A stretch of 64,000 bases of DNA, from the NCBI RefSeq assembly GCF_001625215.2, contig NC_030387.2:31767606-31831605 (forward strand). The letters run 5' to 3'. The notes under the pieces were generated by a model. That model saw only the letters and a program-made list of their open reading frames with translations. It made no database searches and had not been told where the DNA came from. Within the stretch, counting starts at the first letter, position 1, and the number at the start of each line of letters is the position of its first letter. Shown piece after piece: positions 1 through 10,243 of the stretch. The stretch comes from Daucus carota subsp. sativus (taxonomy: Eukaryota; Streptophyta; Magnoliopsida; Apiales; Apiaceae). A program made the position numbers and the translations under genes.

Positions 1-505
1 AAAAATAAAGGGGTAGGCGAAAGGTTACATCAATACAAACTATCAAACATATTTCATGGAGAAACCAATATAAGAAAAATAAAGCACAACTTACTCCAAG
101 AGCTATACAAACAAAAGCACCAGTAAAATAGAAAGTAAAGACATAGAAATGTGAAGGAAATACAGGCAGCAAGTAAAATGAGTTACAAGCAGCAAAGCGA
201 ATCCCATCAATTAATATCGCACTACATTTTAGAACAGGCCTCTGCAAACTTTATTCTCACAGAGCCTTAGTACTAGTGCTTGTACACACTACACACCCCA
301 AGGGTATATTTAATCATATCCAACTAAAAAAATACATAACAAACAAATTCATGGATAGATAGTTCTTCAAAAAAACAGTTTTATCCACTGCAAAAATAAT
401 ATACTGCTATTCCTGATGAAATTTTCGTACTACCAAACATGCATCATGCTTCAAAAGTTACATTCTATCACATATATAAGGATTTAAAACTGTTAGCTAA
501 GAATG
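1..505. other. downstream part of the snoRNA transcript, no gene seen
   Basis: AT-rich sequence after the last snoRNA of the cluster. I see no further C/D boxes or open frame. The transcript end or further units may lie beyond the left edge. Confidence 0.4.
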
Positions 506-596
506 GCCTCAGAATTGCAGAATTAGTCAACAAGTGGCTTAAAAAGCCATTCAGTCCCGAAAGATGGTGTATTTTAATTCTGATTTCCTCACTGGC
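506..596 (-). ncRNA. C/D box snoRNA, snoR39BY-like (copy 1)
   Basis: Read on the minus strand this has a box C variant (GTGAGGA), a D' box CTGA after a guide, an internal TGGCTT/AAGCCA hairpin, and a box D CTGA. The D' guide CACCATCTTTCGGG is complementary to the conserved 25S rRNA segment CCCGAAAGATGGTG. The box D guide ATTCTGCAATT is complementary to 5.8S rRNA AATTGCAGAAT. By the five-nucleotide rule the predicted 2'-O-methylated bases are the G of CCCG in 25S and the G of AATTG in 5.8S. Yeast snR39b modifies the same 25S region and human SNORD96 the same 5.8S region (family knowledge). The ends pair as GCC/GGC. A second copy at 1530-1621 keeps both guides and changes both strands of the terminal stem. 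The snoR39BY name is recalled, not searched. Confidence 0.85.
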
Positions 597-704
597 ACCA
601 CATTGAATAGAAAGTTTAATTTAAAACATACATACAATTAATAAAAGCTTTAGTGAGTGAAAAACAAATGACAGATATCTCAAATCATATTTGCATCATC
701 AATG

Positions 705-796
705 ATTGTGCTCAGACAGCCAAGGGGTTGTCTTCAGAACTGGGGGATTAAACCCAGATCAGAAACTCTAGTCCACATAAGCCTCATCACCGCAAT
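705..796 (-). ncRNA. C/D box snoRNA guiding 25S rRNA (copy 1)
   Basis: Minus strand: perfect box C TGATGA, D' CTGA after the guide GGACTAGAGT, a CTGGG/CCCAG hairpin, a C'-like TGAAGA, then guide CCCTTGGCTGT and box D CTGA. The ends pair as ATTG/CAAT. The guides match the conserved 25S rRNA segments ACTCTAGTCC and ACAGCCAAGGG, which by memory lie within about 60 nt of each other in domain V. So this RNA probably directs two nearby 2'-O-methylations. The orthologue name is not recognised with certainty. It sits between the other two RNAs of the cluster, in the same order as in copy 2. Confidence 0.85.
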
Positions 797-887
797 AATC
801 AATATCTAGACATTAACACATACTAACACTCAAAAGCTTAAGAAACAAGAGAAACTATTGAAGAAATATAATCCAAGTCTGAAATGT

Positions 888-976
888 GCATGTAATCTCA
901 TGGCAGGTCCCAAATGATAATTGCAGACATTATGCTTCACCAAGGCAATAGGATATGAAAACACTTTCAGTGCTCT
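888..976 (-). ncRNA. candidate H/ACA-type hairpin RNA (copy 1)
   Basis: A conserved block shared with 1794-1875. On the minus strand it folds as a hairpin with a TTTCAT/ATGAGA basal stem and a long internal loop, followed by ACA exactly three nucleotides before the proposed 3' end. An H-box-like AGAGCA lies just upstream (971-976). A full H/ACA RNA would need a second hairpin further upstream. Sequence there is not shared between the copies, so the call is tentative. Its conservation next to two snoRNAs is the main support. Confidence 0.4.
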
Positions 977-1529
977 TGACAGATAGCAATCAGTTCAACC
1001 ACTATCGCATCAAAGTGAAGTTTGTGACCATATTTGATCAATCATGTATTACAAATATTAATAAAATTCACCAAAATTTTGAAGAGCTTTATGTAGAAAA
1101 CAAGTTACCAACATATACATCAAATGATATAAGATTGAACTCAAAATTTTGATAATCACATTAAAATAGCGTCTTCCTTACACAAGAACAGTTCAGCTTG
1201 AGACACCATTACATCAAGTCTTTGCTTAATTGATTACATTTCCACCATATATTCTATCAATAATCTTTTAAACAACTCAAACACAAGTGACAACCAACAA
1301 ACTAACCTTGTATTCATTAATATATACAATAAATCAACTGCGAGGTAAATTTAATAAAATCAACAAAACAGCACTCAGAACAATACGGACAAAAAGTAAA
1401 CTATTTCATTCATACCGATTCCCAGTTGCTTCAGTTGCTTAATCGCCATCCACATCAGCCGCATTCTATATATAAATAAAAAATCAAAGACAAGAAGCAC
1501 ACAAAACAGTCAGTTATCAGCAATTAAAC

Positions 1530-1621
1530 GCTTCAGAATTGCAGAATTAGTCAACAAGCGGCTTAAACAAGCCATTCAGTCCCGAAAGATGGTGTATTTT
1601 AATTCTAATTTCCTCATTAGC
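1530..1621 (-). ncRNA. C/D box snoRNA, snoR39BY-like (copy 2)
   Basis: Second copy of the snoRNA at 506-596. Both guides (25S CCCGAAAGATGGTG and 5.8S AATTGCAGAAT) and the D' and D boxes are unchanged. Box C reads ATGAGGA. The terminal stem is GCT/AGC where copy 1 has GCC/GGC, a compensatory change that shows the stem is under selection. Changes elsewhere fall mainly in the spacer between D' and C'. Confidence 0.85.
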
Positions 1622-1656
1622 ACCAAATCAAATACACCATATAATTCATTTTAAAA

Positions 1657-1751
1657 AATGCTCAGACAGCCAAGGGGTTGTCTACAGAACCCAGGGAGAT
1701 TAAGCCCCAAGATTCAGAAACTCTAGTCCACATAAGCCTCATCACCACATT
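1657..1751 (-). ncRNA. C/D box snoRNA guiding 25S rRNA (copy 2)
   Basis: Second copy of the snoRNA at 705-796. TGATGA, both guide segments (GGACTAGAGT and CCCTTGGCTGT) and both CTGA boxes are kept. The D'-C' spacer has diverged. The terminal stem is AATG/CATT in place of ATTG/CAAT, so pairing is kept although the bases differ. Confidence 0.85.
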
Positions 1752-1793
1752 AATCAATCAAAAATATTGCAAAACAAACTCTAAATAATGTAG

Positions 1794-1875
1794 AATTGTA
1801 ATTCTCATGGCAAGTCCCAAATGGTAATTGCAGATGCTGCATCACCACAAGGCAATAGGATATGAGAATGCCTGC
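1794..1875 (-). ncRNA. candidate H/ACA-type hairpin RNA (copy 2)
   Basis: Second copy of the block at 888-976. The basal stem is longer here (ATTCTCAT/ATGAGAAT) and the 3' side again runs into ACA three nucleotides from the end. No convincing H box was found, so it may be a single-hairpin RNA or part of a longer one. It is the first RNA after the promoter. Confidence 0.4.
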
Positions 1876-2079
1876 AATTAGGCTCGGCTCTTTTCAAAGC
1901 CAAGCAGACAGGCTTGCTGTGTGACGATTTGTAGGGCAATTGGGTTTTGCGAATACTGATTCGGTTCGCCCCAATTTCATATTAGCCTGAATCGTCAGTA
2001 AAAACCAAACAACATGATTTACAAAATTATTTACGGTGTGTTGAGAAAGAAAAAGAGTCGCGGAGGCGGCCAGGGGAAG

Positions 2080-2216
2080 ATTTGATAAACCCTGAAGGGT
2101 TGTTATGTTTATATAGGGCCACCTGTTTTTCAGATTTAGGGTTTTAGCAGATCTTCCCATCTTCGACTTGTTTCCGAAGCCCATTTGAATCGGACCCCGT
2201 TTGACGCTGCCCTACA
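2080..2216 (-). promoter_or_regulatory. telo-box / site II promoter of the snoRNA cluster
   Basis: On the minus strand, in order: a site II element TGGGCT (2178-2183), a telo-box AAACCCTAA (2136-2144) and a TATA box TATATAA (2109-2115). A pyrimidine-rich leader follows, with a possible 5' splice site just after it. This combination is typical of plant ribosomal-protein and snoRNA genes. Transcription would start near 2080 and run leftward through both snoRNA sets. A possible small exon at about 1412-1467 (AG before, GTATGA after) hints at a spliced host transcript with little coding capacity. Confidence 0.75.
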
Positions 2217-2303
2217 ATGTAATGGCCCCATATCAGGTTAGACCTGGTTTCTCTCATTTTTTTTATTCTGAATTTAAAAATATATGAAACTAGACACAAA
2301 TCT

Positions 2304-2319
2304 AAGAACATACCCGAAA
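2304..2319 (+). repeat. left target-site duplication of the LINE-type element
   Basis: AAGAACATACCCGAAA, identical to 12948-12963. The A-run that follows makes the exact left edge of the element uncertain by a few bases. Confidence 0.8.
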
Positions 2320-2669
2320 AAAAAGTAAAGACGCACCGCCCCCTCTCCCTTTCTATTAGGGTTTGTCCACCTTCAAGTAAATTGATGGGCTTTCACTGGT
2401 TTCTCCGGTGGAAAACCCCAATCTCTTTTTTATCTTTTACTCTTGTTAGTTTTCTTTCAATAAAACCCAATTTTTTGGGGATTTGTGTGTCTCTCCTTTT
2501 GGAGTGTGTGTTTTGTCTCTCCTGTTGGAGTGTTTAGTTATGTTTCCGTCTAGTTATGGTTGGGTCTATTTAGTGTTGGATCTGTTGAGAACGAGTTTAT
2601 TGATATTTTCGGTGATCTGCAAAAACTGTATCGAATCTGGGACGGTGGTGATTATTGCAAGAGCTCACC

Positions 2670-4946
2670 TGTGGCGCCCTCCAAACCCGGGTCAGAAGTT
2701 TGGGGTCCACATCTTAACATAAACCTGTAATTAATGATATAATATATATAGTGACCCATAACTGTCTTTGGATCGCAACAGGTTAAAGTATAAAACAAGC
2801 CACAACACAACTTTAATTATTACAAACCCAAATCCCAAAATAAAAACTTAAATCTTACAAGCTTACACGTCATTTGTGTCTCATTATTCAAACTAATACA
2901 TATATCAAAGTCAAGCGCTGCCGATAGCTCTCTCCATCTCTCAGCCTGGAATCCTGGCCTTACCACTAGCCTGAGTATCATCGTTACCAACCTTCTCTGC
3001 TTTCACTGGAAAGAACATAGAGTATCGCAAGAGTGAGCTGACAAGCTCAACAAGTATAACAATATCCATTTAAACATTTATCAAAAGATGATGGAAATCA
3101 ATATTTAATAGAACCAACCTCAATGTCAAAGTTTCTTTTTAGAGTATCAATTAGAATTGGATATTAAATTTTATTTTTAAAAAACCAAAGGTTAGGCTGC
3201 TGATCAGTCAGACACTAACCCCGAGCAGGCCCCGCCATGCTCGTTTACTGGATCCAAGGCACACATTGGCCTAAAGTGACCACTCATCTGGTCTGACCAT
3301 TCATTTGGTCCATTTAAGAAAAACTATCCAATTCTATTATAAATCAGGATGAATAACAATATAATGCAATAAACAGAATCATTAAGAACATGATTAAATT
3401 TTGGAGCAGAAACAGAATTCATTTCAGCAATATCTTTAAGATATTCTACAATAAGAATCGGGAATAATTCCACGAGTCAAAGGATCAGATATAGCATATT
3501 TGGATTTCAAGTGAAACAATAGTCATGGTCTGTATGAAAGAAGGTTTCTGGTTTTATTAAAGAATTCACATGTCAAAAGGGTGTTTTCAAGTCCAAAGAA
3601 ATTAGGTTATTGAAAAGGAATCACAATTGTGGGGTGTATGGTATTCCAGGTATGATTGACTTCCAGTCAATTGGTTTGGATATCAAAGGTGTGTCAGAAC
3701 ATTGAAATAAGGTTTATATGGTAGTTATCCAAAAATCTCAAGGTTTGAAGGTTTACAATTGAATAAGGTTTCCAAAATAGATATCAAAGAATCAAGTTAA
3801 TGGCTCAAGAATCAATGAATGAATAGTTCAAGTGATAGTCAAAGAATCTGGTTGATGGTTTAAGAATCGATGAATTAAACAATTCATGATATGGCTCAAT
3901 AAGTGTCATGAGTGAATTAGAAAGCTAGCAAAGCAATCACATCAAGGATCATATATATATAATTGAAGGAAAGTATCAAGGAAACTTGCCTTATACTGAC
4001 GATTTCAAATTTCAATAGCTCTTGCTCGATAAACTATACTATATCCACTTGCTTTCCCTTTTATTACGCCTCGCTTCTCTGATGATTCTGCACTGATTCT
4101 GATGTTGGATTATGATTCTACTTGTTAAAACCTTCAATTTGAGTCCTTGAACGCCAAAATCCGAGTCCGATAACGCGTCCAAATCCTCGTTTGAATCTCA
4201 AGAACACGAAGAACTCTCTCGGGAATTTCTCGGTTTTAACTGGTTTTATGATTTTCGTAATGAAATAAAGTACGGTTAAGAATATTTATACTTATGAATA
4301 ATTAGTACCCCTTTGGATCATATATGGCATGAAAATACAATGTTTAATAGCTTTATACTAATAAAACGGGTCCAATCGGTACCGGTTTTTGAGATAATCA
4401 TCAAAACGGGGCTTTTAATCCGTCATTAGTATGCGGGTCCCACCGTCATTATGACAAGATAAGGATAAGTATAAAATATCTAGTTTCACGTTTATCGATA
4501 CAACCGGATAATTATCGAATACCGAAAGATTCCGCCGGACCGGCTTCGGAACAAACCGTACTCCGGATCGAAAAAGTCAAAACATGAAAAATGTCCGGAA
4601 TGTTCAAATTAGGCTAAAAGTGAATTTTGTTGAAATTTTCGGGAAGTAAAATCTCGGTACCGTTGCAGGTTGACGGTTTTCGAAGAATCCAAATAATTAA
4701 TAATTAATTGAAATATACATAATTAAATCCGTAAATCCAATATAAAATCATCTGACAATACATAAATCGATATGAAAATATCTAAATAAACTATATTTTG
4801 TACTGAACATATAAAAATTGATATTCCACAAATTTAATCAAAAATACATAACTAAATTAATAGAACAGGAACCAATTAATTCACAGAAATTCATATAAAA
4901 TTCATATAATATTCATTAATCATTCAAATCATTACACTGATAATCC
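2670..4946 (-). repeat. 3' LTR of the Ty3/gypsy element
   Basis: About 2277 bp aligned to 10244-12520 with no length difference and about four base differences counted by eye. The outer end carries the TG..CA-type terminus beside TCACC. Confidence 0.9.
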
Positions 4947-7900
4947 CAATATACTGGTGATCGACATTTGCGTCCGTAAAGAGCTTCATAAGGAGGCATC
5001 CCAATGCTTGCGTGATAACTATTGTTGTATGCAAATTCCACTAAAGGTAGATGCTCGTCCCAATTACCTTTGAAATCGATTGCACAAACACGTAGCATGT
5101 CCTCGATCGTCTGAATAGTTCTCTCGCTTTGGCCGTCTGTTTGTGGATGATATGCCGTACTCATATTCAATTTAGTGCCCAAGCATTCCTGAAAACTTTT
5201 CCAAAATCTCGAATTAAATCTTGGATCTCTATCTGACACAATGGATACGGGGACTCCATGACGAACTACAATCTCTTTCAGGTACATATGGACTAATTTA
5301 TCCAAAGAGAATCTCTCATTAATCGGAAGAAAATGCGCTGACTTGGTTAGTCTATCCACTATAACCCAAATGGCATCATGGTTTGCTTTAGTCCTTGGTA
5401 ATCCTACAATAAAATCCATAGCAATATGTTCCCACTTCCATTCTGGAATCTCTAAAGGTTGCAATAATCCACTTGGTCTTTGGTGTTCTGCTTTCACTCT
5501 TTGACACGTATAACATTTACTTACCCATTCTGCAATTTCTCTTTTCATGTCTGGCCACCAATAGTTCTCCTTTAAATCTCTATACATCTTAGTGCTGCCT
5601 GGATGAATTGAATACTTAGAATTGTGTGCTTCCTGCAAGATATCATTCTTTAATTCTGTTACCGGTGGAATCCATATCCTGGAAGAAAACCTAAGAATCC
5701 CTTGATCATCTTTCTGTGTACATAACTCTTCTCCCACTAACTTGTTTACATCCTGATACATTACCTCTTCCTGACACTTCTTAATCTTTTCTAATAGCTC
5801 TGGTTGGAAGGTCATGGTATACATTGCTATCTTTGATGGTTCATGAATTCTTACTTCAATTTCCAATTTTTGGAATTCCTTATATAACTCCTCTGGCACC
5901 GTCAATACATTTAATCTTTCCTTTCTACTTAAAGCATCCGCTACAACATTGGCTTTTCCTGGATGATACTTAATCGTACAATCATAATCCTTAATCAACT
6001 CTAACCATCTTCTTTGTCTCATGTTCAACTCCTTCTGGGTAAAGATGTACTTTAAACTTTTATGATCTGTATAAATCTCACATTTTTCTCCGTACAAATA
6101 ATGTCTCCATATTTTTAATGCAAATACAATAGCTGCTAACTCCAGGTCATGAGTGGGGTACTTCTGTTCATGAGGTTTAAGTTGTCTCGACGCATACGCA
6201 ATAACTTTATCATGTTGCATCAATACACATCCTAATCCTTTATACGAGGCATCACTATAAATCACAAAATTCCCTTGATCATCTGGAAGGGACAATACTG
6301 GTGCTGACACTAATCTCTTCTTCAACTCCTGAAAACTTTCCTCACACTTCTCATTCCATATGAACTTCTCATTCTTTCTAGTTAACTTGGTCAGTGGGGT
6401 TGCAATTCTTGAGAAATCCTGTACAAACCTTCTATAATAACCTGCTAACCCCAAGAAACTTCTGATCTCTGTGGGGGTCTTTGGTCTTTCCCAATTCATT
6501 ATAGCTTCAATCTTCACTGGATCTACCTTGATTCCTTCACGACTCACTATGTGTCCTAGAAATTGAACTTCTTGTAACCAAAATTCACATTTAGAAAACT
6601 TTGCATACAACTTCTCCTTTCTTAATATTTCTAAGGCTGTTCTTAAATGTTCAGCATGCTCCTCAGCTGTCTTAGAATATATCAGAATATCATCTATAAA
6701 AACAATCACAAACTTGTCCAAATACTTCTTAAAGACTCTATTCATTAAATCCATAAAAGCTGCTGGTGCATTCGTTAATCCAAAAGCCATTACTAAAAAT
6801 TCATAATGACCGTACCTTGTTCTAAAAGCTGTTTTAGGTATATCTTCAGATTTGATTTTGAGCTGATGGTATCCCGACCTAAGGTCAATCTTAGAAAAAT
6901 ACTCTGCTCCTTTCAACTGGTCAAACAAGTCGTCAATACGAGGTAAAGGATATTTATTCTTGATGGTAAGCTTATTAAGCTCTCTGTAATCTATACATAA
7001 CCTCATACTTCCATCTTTCTTCTTCACAAACAACACTGGTGCTCCCCATGGGGATACACTAGGTCTAATCACTCCTTTTTCCAATAACTCTTGTAATTGT
7101 TTTGCCAATTCTTTCATCTCTACTGGTGCCATCCTATACGGGGCTTTGGATATTGGCTCCGTTCCAGGTGCTAAGTCAATTGCAAATTCTATCTCTCTAT
7201 CTGGGGGAAGTCCTGGTAACTTATCCGGAAACACATCTGGAAATTCATTCACTACAGGGATATTTTCAAGTTTTACTGGTTCCTGACTTTTATCAATTAC
7301 ATAAGCAATATAGGCTTCGCATCCTTGTCGTAACATTCTCTTTGTTTGGATCATGGTTAAGAACTTATTTACTTGCTTTTGTCCTCTAAAAGTTATTACC
7401 TCGTCGTCTGGTGTCATTAATATTACTTTCTTATTTTTACAATCTATCTGCGCACTATGTTTAGACAACCAATCCATCCCTAAAATTACATCAAACTCCC
7501 CCAACTTGAAAGGTATCAAGTCGGCACAAAACTTATTTCCTAAAATCTCAATTTCACAATCAGGGCAAACTCGATTAACAGAGATACGATCCTGATTAGC
7601 TAGTTCTACATTCATAACCTCATTCAACAATTCAACAGGACAATTCAACTTATCAACAAAAGCTTGAGAAATGAATGATCTAGTGGCTCCAGAATCAATT
7701 AACACCTTGGCATTTATAGAATTTACATTAAGCGTACCTGTCACCACATCGGCATCCTGAATAGCATCTTTCACTGACATATCAAAGACTCTTGCCCTAG
7801 GAGGTTCGTTCACTTCTGGAACAGTTCCCATGATTCTAAGTGCATTGCTAACAGAGGCTGGTGTCTTGCAGTCCTTAGCCATATGTCCTGGCTTTCCACA

Positions 7901-8974
7901 TTTAAAACATGTATATCCTATGGCTGGAGTCTTACTTGTTGAGCCTCTATTGGTCTGATCCTTTATTGCTGGCTGGTTCTGACATTCTCTAGAGTAGTGT
8001 CCTTTCTGGTTGCATTTAAAACATACCACATTCAGTTTGTTACATACTCCTCCATGTCTCTTGCCACACGTTTGACATTCCGGCATTGAAGACCTTTGTT
8101 GATTGGCCTGACTTCCCGTAAGAAAACGTCCTCCTTGTCCACCACTGCCTATTCTCTTAAAATTAGGATTTCCTCCTGCTTGAAACTTCCCTTTCTTCTG
8201 GAACCTCCCTTGATGAGAGGATCCTCCTCTATTGTCTGGCTTTCTCTTCTTATCCTCCTTAGACTTCTGAAACAACTCATTCTCAGCCTCCGCAATCATT
8301 GCCTTCTCAACCACTGCCGCATACGTTTCTAATTGCAAAATAGCTAGCTTGCTCCTAATCCAAGGCTTCAGACCTTGTTGGAATCTTTTTGCTTTCTGCC
8401 TATCTGTCTCTACATAAGTTGGCACAAACCTAGCCAATTCCGCAAACTTATTCTCATATTCAACCACCGACATATTTCCTTGTTTCAGCTCTAAAAAGTT
8501 CAACTCCATTTGATCTTGAAGAAACCTAGGAAAATACTTCTCTAAAAACAATTCCTTAAACCTCTCCCACGTCATCTCAACTGTACCTTCCATATTCTTC
8601 ACAGATTCCCACCAATACGTTGCTTCATTCTTTAAGTAGTGACTAGCAAACTTTGTTTTCTGGTCCTCACTTGCTGGAACTAATTCAAAACACTTTTCCA
8701 TTTCTTTTAGCCATATTTGGGCTGCAACAGGATCTGCCGAGCCCTTAAACTCTGGAGGATTAACTGCCTGAAAAGTTTTAAAAGTTACCCTAGGATTCTC
8801 TTGATGTTGCTGTTGTCGGGTAAGATGAGCAGTTTGCTGAGCCAAAATTTGAATTAACTGGGCCACAGCAGGATCTACTGGGCCTATGTTGACATTCTGG
8901 TTATCATTGTTATCATTGATGCTGTTGGTGCCTTCAGGATCACTGTTGGCACGAGTATGTCTTGTTGGAGGCAT
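4947..8974 (-). pseudogene. gag-pol region of the LTR element (fossil)
   Basis: A long gag-pol frame. In order it shows a retrotransposon gag capsid domain, CCHC zinc knuckles ([14 protein letters not shown] and [14 protein letters not shown]), an aspartic protease ([10 protein letters not shown]), reverse transcriptase ([10 protein letters not shown]), RNase H ([11 protein letters not shown]), and an integrase with an HHCC zinc finger and DDE core. Gag and pol are in one frame, as is usual for this lineage. The element is classed as broken. No repair is considered here. Confidence 0.9.
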
Positions 8975-9452
8975 TCTGTAAAGAAGAAACAATTTACTTA
9001 GTCGTTTTAAATCAAATTCTCTTTTTATAGAAGGTTTTTAAGAAAACAGAATTATACATTTTTGAAAACATTTTTGAGATTGTTTAACTAAATAAATTGC
9101 ATGCTTCTTTACAGAATGTAAAACATTGAAAGAAAGATTGTAATACTATCACAAGAGTTTATGATTGGTACTGAAAGTAAAGTAAAATAAAACAAGTGCG
9201 ATAAAGTAAAGGACAAGACTGAAAAGTAAAAGATGCTGATATATATAAGTCAGTGCTGGAGATACAAGCGTCAAGCGCTTTATCAAAAGTAAGGTATAAC
9301 AACAGCAACAGCAAGACTATCATCTAGTCAGCTCGGCTAGTCTATATACATGACAAAATCTGCTGACCTGATACAACTACTCACTACACACTGCATCATA
9401 CACACTACTCACTATATTACTAACCATCTCCAACACATGATATACTCCAGAC

Positions 9453-10040
9453 CTAGGGAAAGTCTGGTCCTCCGATAACATCCAGCCGCTCCAAGACCCA
9501 ACGAGCCCAGTCTATAATATCTCCAGGGGTACCAAGTGGTGCGGTGATCCCACATAACCTCTCTACTGCCTCTGTCCTAAAAGCACGTATCTCCTCTCTC
9601 AACTGTCGCTCTGCCCTGTTAGGGTCTAAATCCCCCATCGCCTGTGTCAGCTCTCCAATCTGGCCCAACAACTCATCTCTCTCCATCAAGAGTGCCTGAT
9701 AGTAGTGATAGGGTACTGAAAGAGGGGAACACGGATAAGAAGGTCCAACACCTGAAAATCCAGAAGACTCATGCTCTGGTGGAGGTCCACGGATAGGAGG
9801 TCGTACAAGGGGAGCAGGTGGGGGCATCTCAGATACAGGTGGGGGTATAGCCCTAAGCGGTACAGCTGCAATAGGGGTCTGTCCACTACGAGGGTATCCA
9901 GGTGGACGTGAAGGTCCAGCTACAGGTGGGGGTGTAAGTGCCCTGGGTGGGGATATAGGTACAACTCCTGGACGGGGTGGAAGTCCCTCCACTGTCGACT
10001 CTGAATGATCAGAATGAACCGGAGTACTGGGGCCTGACAT
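9453..10040 (-). other. extra leader ORF of the LTR element, proline-rich
   Basis: A frame of about 195 codons between the primer-binding site and gag. The first half is very rich in Pro, Ser and Gly. The second half looks helical and charged (RAERQLREEIRAFRTEAVER), perhaps a coiled coil. I recognise no domain. It could encode an accessory protein of this family, or be a non-coding leader that happens to be open. Confidence 0.5.
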
Positions 10041-10228
10041 ACCTGATAGTCTGAGAATCAACATAAACAAACACGTATCAAAATCTATATCCACTACTAA
10101 CATCAACCCTAAATCTATTACGAATAATCCTCAACCTCTCAACGTTCTATCTACCTATCACTCATTTCTAATCCTAAACTTTTACCCAACCTAACCATCT
10201 AGGCTTGTTTCATTGACTTAAACCTGTC

Positions 10229-10240
10229 GCTCTGATACCA
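10229..10240 (-). other. primer-binding site of the LTR element
   Basis: TGGTATCAGAGC on the minus strand, complementary to the 3' end of plant initiator Met tRNA, three bases from the 5' LTR. This fixes the element's orientation. Confidence 0.9.
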
Positions 10241-10243
10241 ACC

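Noticed and set aside
955-1152. 65-codon plus-strand frame
   Set aside because: Runs antisense through the snoRNA cluster, AT-rich, no motifs.
1894-2184. 96-codon minus-strand open frame
   Set aside because: It overlaps the TATA box, telo-box and leader of the snoRNA promoter and has no family similarity. It is better explained as regulatory sequence.
7102-8332. Plus-strand open frames opposite the gag-pol region
   Set aside because: Shadows of the minus-strand coding sequence, with leucine/serine-rich composition typical of antisense reading.
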